Assembly (NCBI GenBank): GCA_921293015.1
Contig: OV121084.1
Location: 26,102,946-26,166,945, forward strand
Origin: Phorcus lineatus
Taxonomy: Eukaryota; Mollusca; Gastropoda; Trochida; Trochidae
Direction: 5' to 3'
DNA length: 64,000 nucleotides
Shown here: positions 59,988 through 64,000 of the stretch, one piece after another
Layout of the letters: the number at the start of each line of letters is the position of its first letter
How positions within the stretch are numbered: the first letter of the stretch is position 1
Notes under the pieces: model-generated
Told to the model about the DNA's origin: nothing
What the model saw: the letters and a program-made list of their open reading frames with translations, nothing else
Databases searched by the model: none
Made by a program: the position numbers and the translations under genes

Positions 59988-61136
59988 GAAAAGGCAGAGA
60001 GGATTGCCGAGTTGAGGTACTATGTATCTGAAGAAGCCCAGTCCGACTCCGAAGGTGAAGACAGCATGGTGTACTAAGACAACCATGCAGTCTAACCATT
60101 TTACAACAGCCCTTGTCAGGGCTAAACAAATATCAAAAAAGATTTCTGTTATACAATGCACAATCCCAAACCCTCCGTCTTTGTATGTTAATAAACTAAA
60201 ACGCCTACAATTTTGCGTATCTAAACTGGCACAAACAATTGCCCCACAAATATAAACATGCAGAATAGCATACGTGCACACACATGGAAACGCACACAAG
60301 ACAACCCCATGTGCACATCGAAATAGGCATGACATTTGCAAAGCTGCAATGGTCCGGCACATCTGCCTCTCTCGAAACGATTCTCAATATTACCTAGAAC
60401 GGAAATCAGAGTTCAGAAAAATCATAAAGAAAACCTCTTGAATATCGAAACCGTTTCTGTAAAAAATCGGGTCACTTTTGGCGCCGCTACAGTGATAGCA
60501 TTGGAGGCTACCGTAGGTACGCGCATGCGTGACGTCGCTATGGTCACGACGTCATTTATCTGTTGATGTCACAGACGATGTAGCCAGTCTCCGGCGAAGC
60601 GCCGCCGGAGACGGACGTATTTAGGGGAGAGGCCGCCCGCGCGGTTTTGGGCTTATTTGCCGAATTTCCTGACTTCAGATGATTTAATTTACCGTTCGTC
60701 AATGCATTCCTTCTTGACGCAAATAATCACAATCACACATACAGTTTTACCACATTAATCTAAGTAAACGGATATTAAGCCGCTGTTCTAAAATGCAAGT
60801 TTTGTTAGTCTATATACTTGTGAAAACAGAACCATTTACAACCACATTTGTGCCAATCAGTTTTCAATCAGTGTCAGTTATCAAGTGTGTTACAATCTCC
60901 TATCACTCAGTTATCAAAACACAGCCGTGGCGGTTCTGCTTATCACTGTGCCATGTTAGAGTGATTAGATTATTGTCAGGATTCAATTATCTCCAATACA
61001 CTCCACATATCTGGCATGAACAATGAGAAGAACATGTCATTCGTATGTATAAATGCAGAGACGATTTCGATGGAGGACATTATCTACCCTAGCTTTCTCC
61101 AGCAAACCTGTATTTAGAGATTCGTGCCGATTCAAC

Positions 61137-61442
61137 ATGGAAAAAGTTCAAATGTACGCAGAATTGACTCAGACAGAAACACGTTTCAAACGGGCCTGTG
61201 AACAAGTAGTTCTCCTGAATGACAAGCTTGAAGGTCTCCAACGCCGATATGACAAAGCAAGACAAGAGAATCATCGTTCATTTCGCTACAACCTCCGCCT
61301 GAAGATGGCATCTGTTGAAGGCGTACGCAATGCTTACTATGAATACGCTTGTGAAAAGGCAGAGAGGATTGCCGAGTTGAGGTACTATGTATCTGAAGAA
61401 GCCCAGTCCGACTCCGAAGGTGAAGACAGCATGGTGTACTAA
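61137..61442 (+). CDS. Copy 42 of the 101-aa gene
   Basis: Protein identical to copy 1; spacer of left-block type. Confidence 0.65.
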   Translation: MEKVQMYAELTQTETRFKRACEQVVLLNDKLEGLQRRYDKARQENHRSFRYNLRLKMASVEGVRNAYYEYACEKAERIAELRYYVSEEAQSDSEGEDSMVY

Positions 61443-62501
61443 GACAACCATGCAGTCTAACCATTTTACAACAGCCCTTGTCAGGGCTAAACAAATATCA
61501 AAAAAGATTTCTGTTATACAATGCACAATCCCAAACCCTCCGTCTTTGTATGTTAATAAACTAAAACGCCTACAATTTTGCGTATCTAAACTGGCACAAA
61601 CAATTGCCCCACAAATATAAACATGCAGAATAGCATACGTGCACACACATGGAAACGCACACAAGACAACCCCATGTGCACATCGAAATAGGCATGACAT
61701 TTGCAAAGCTGCAATGGTCCGGCACATCTGCTTCTCTCGAAACGATTCTCAATATTACCTAGAACGGAAATCAGAGTTCAGAAAAATCATAAAGAAAACC
61801 TCTTGAATATCGAAACCGTTTCTGTAAAAAATCGGGTCACTTTTGGCGCCGCTACAGTGATAGCATTGGAGGCTACCGTAGGTACGCGCATGCGTGACGT
61901 CGCTATGGTCACGACGTCATTTATCTGTTGATGTCACAGACGATGTAGCCAGTCTCCGGCGAAGCGCCGCCGGAGACGGACGTATTTAGGGGAGAGGCCG
62001 CCCGCGCGGTTTTGGGCTTATTTGCCGAATTTCCTGACTTCAGATGATTTAATTTACCGTTCGTCAATGCATTCCTTCTTGACGCAAATAATCACAATCA
62101 CACATACAGTTTTACCACATTAATCTAAGTAAACGGATATTAAGCCGCTGTTCTAAAATGCAAGTTTTGTTAGTCTATATACTTGTGAAAACAGAACCAT
62201 TTACAACCACATTTGTGCCAATCAGTTTTCAATCAGTGTCAGTTATCAAGTGTGTTACAATCTCCTATCACTCAGTTATCAAAACACAGCCGTGGCGGTT
62301 CTGCTTATCACTGTGCCATGTTAGAGTGATTAGATTATTGTCAGGATTCAATTATCTCCAATACACTCCACATATCTGGCATGAACAATGAGAAGAACAT
62401 GTCATTCGTATGTATAAATGCAGAGACGATTTCGATGGAGGACATTATCTACCCTAGCTTTCTCCAGCAAACCTGTATTTAGAGATTCGTGCCGATTCAA
62501 C

Positions 62502-62807
62502 ATGGAAAAAGTTCAAATGTACGCAGAATTGACTCAGACAGAAACACGTTTCAAACGGGCCTGTGAACAAGTAGTTCTCCTGAATGACAAGCTTGAAGGT
62601 CTCCAACGCCGATATGACAAAGCAAGACAAGAGAATCATCGTTCATTTCGCTACAACCTCCGCCTGAAGATGGCATCTGTTGAAGGCGTACGCAATGCTT
62701 ACTATGAATACGCTTGTGAAAAGGCAGAGAGGATTGCCGAGTTGAGGTACTATGTATCTGAAGAAGCCCAGTCCGACTCCGAAGGTGAAGACAGCATGGT
62801 GTACTAA
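62502..62807 (+). CDS. Copy 43 of the 101-aa gene
   Basis: Protein identical to copy 1. The downstream spacer has a private 15-bp deletion near 62997 that removes the left side of the GTGCAC inverted repeat, plus A to G near 63049. Confidence 0.65.
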   Translation: MEKVQMYAELTQTETRFKRACEQVVLLNDKLEGLQRRYDKARQENHRSFRYNLRLKMASVEGVRNAYYEYACEKAERIAELRYYVSEEAQSDSEGEDSMVY

Positions 62808-63851
62808 GACAACCATGCAGTCTAACCATTTTACAACAGCCCTTGTCAGGGCTAAACAAATATCAAAAAAGATTTCTGTTATACAATGCACAATCCCAAA
62901 CCCTCCGTCTTTGTATGTTAATAAACTAAAACGCCTACAATTTTGCGTATCTAAACTGGCACAAACAATTGCCCCACAAATATAAACATGCAGAATGCAT
63001 GGAAACGCACACAAGACAACCCCATGTGCACATCGAAATAGGCATGACGTTTGCAAAGCTGCAATGGTCCGGCACATCTGCTTCTCTCGAAACGATTCTC
63101 AATATTACCTAGAACGGAAATCAGAGTTCAGAAAAATCATAAAGAAAACCTCTTGAATATCGAAACCGTTTCTGTAAAAAATCGGGTCACTTTTGGCGCC
63201 GCTACAGTGATAGCATTGGAGGCTACCGTAGGTACGCGCATGCGTGACGTCGCTATGGTCACGACGTCATTTATCTGTTGATGTCACAGACGATGTAGCC
63301 AGTCTCCGGCGAAGCGCCGCCGGAGACGGACGTATTTAGGGGAGAGGCCGCCCGCGCGGTTTTGGGCTTATTTGCCGAATTTCCTGACTTCAGATGATTT
63401 AATTTACCGTTCGTCAATGCATTCCTTCTTGACGCAAATAATCACAATCACACATACAGTTTTACCACATTAATCTAAGTAAACGGATATTAAGCCGCTG
63501 TTCTAAAATGCAAGTTTTGTTAGTCTATATACTTGTGAAAACAGAACCATTTACAACCACATTTGTGCCAATCAGTTTTCAATCAGTGTCAGTTATCAAG
63601 TGTGTTACAATCTCCTATCACTCAGTTATCAAAACACAGCCGTGGCGGTTCTGCTTATCACTGTGCCATGTTAGAGTGATTAGATTATTGTCAGGATTCA
63701 ATTATCTCCAATACACTCCACATATCTGGCATGAACAATGAGAAGAACATGTCATTCGTATGTATAAATGCAGAGACGATTTCGATGGAGGACATTATCT
63801 ACCCTAGCTTTCTCCAGCAAACCTGTATTTAGAGATTCGTGCCGATTCAAC

Positions 63852-64000
63852 ATGGAAAAAGTTCAAATGTACGCAGAATTGACTCAGACAGAAACACGTT
63901 TCAAACGGGCCTGTGAACAAGTAGTTCTCCTGAATGACAAGCTTGAAGGTCTCCAACGCCGATATGACAAAGCAAGACAAGAGAATCATCGTTCATTTCG
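63852..64000 (+). CDS. Copy 44 of the 101-aa gene, cut by window end
   Basis: Start codon in the same Kozak context; codons 1-49 and the first two bases of codon 50 are present and match copy 1. Confidence 0.65.
   Translation, partial: MEKVQMYAELTQTETRFKRACEQVVLLNDKLEGLQRRYDKARQENHRSF

Larger units (their letters stand above)
55478..64000 (+). repeat. Tandem array, right block (copies 38-44)
   Basis: The array resumes immediately after the LINE with the duplicated target GCTTATC and continues with six complete copies (start codons from 55593 to 62418) and one copy cut by the window end. The spacer before the last copy has a 15-bp deletion near 62997, so the final step is 1,350 bp. Copies 40 and 41 carry the same private variants as copies 26 and 27. 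Confidence 0.98.

Overview
The window looks like animal nuclear DNA, most plausibly from an invertebrate such as a mollusc. The basis is TATA/CCAAT/E2F-type promoter elements, Kozak starts, AATAAA signals, histone-type 3' end signals and two LINE-type (non-LTR) retrotransposon insertions. There are no bacterial operons, rRNA, tRNA or CRISPR arrays. The taxon is a guess; the eukaryotic nature is not.

Almost the whole window is one head-to-tail tandem array with a 1,365-bp period. It holds 42 complete copies of a small plus-strand gene plus two partial ones: copy 11, which lost its 5' part, and copy 44, cut by the window end. The array runs off both window edges. The gene encodes an unrecognised 101-residue protein, predicted to be helical/coiled-coil with an acidic, CK2-site-rich C-terminal tail. 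The first in-frame ATG lies inside the TATA box, so the Kozak ATG 84 bp downstream is the likely start.

The key observation is that each copy ends like a replication-dependent histone gene. Thirty bases after the stop is a 6-bp stem with a 4-nt loop (AGCCCT-TGTC-AGGGCT), followed at the expected distance by CAAAAAAGA, which differs by one base from the sea-urchin histone downstream element. The spacer carries an E2F-type site, a mirrored pair of CRE half-palindromes, an NRF-1-like site, a CCAAT box and an H1-box-like AAACACA. Together these suggest a multicopy, possibly S-phase-regulated, non-histone gene family organised like histone genes.

Three events interrupt the array. (1) At 13050-13938 a 5'-truncated LINE fragment sits between 12-bp target-site duplications. 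(2) At 14545-15264 a 720-bp foreign segment replaces about 397 bp (proximal promoter and first two thirds of copy 11). It contains a 100-nt foldback, four to five 39-bp repeats each with a CACGTG palindrome, a TATA box and a 57-codon acidic ORF, so it looks like the front of a second, unrelated gene. (3) At 51729-55477 a near-full-length LINE with an intact endonuclease/reverse-transcriptase frame sits between 7-bp target-site duplications.

Shared private variants show higher-order duplications. A four-unit block (about 41-46 kb) recurs exactly 5,460 bp downstream. A two-unit block carrying a premature stop (about 35.5-37.5 kb) recurs 22,866 bp downstream, which is 14 units once the LINE is subtracted. 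Units at about 28.7-31.7 kb show a two-unit periodicity. This is the expected signature of unequal exchange and gene conversion.
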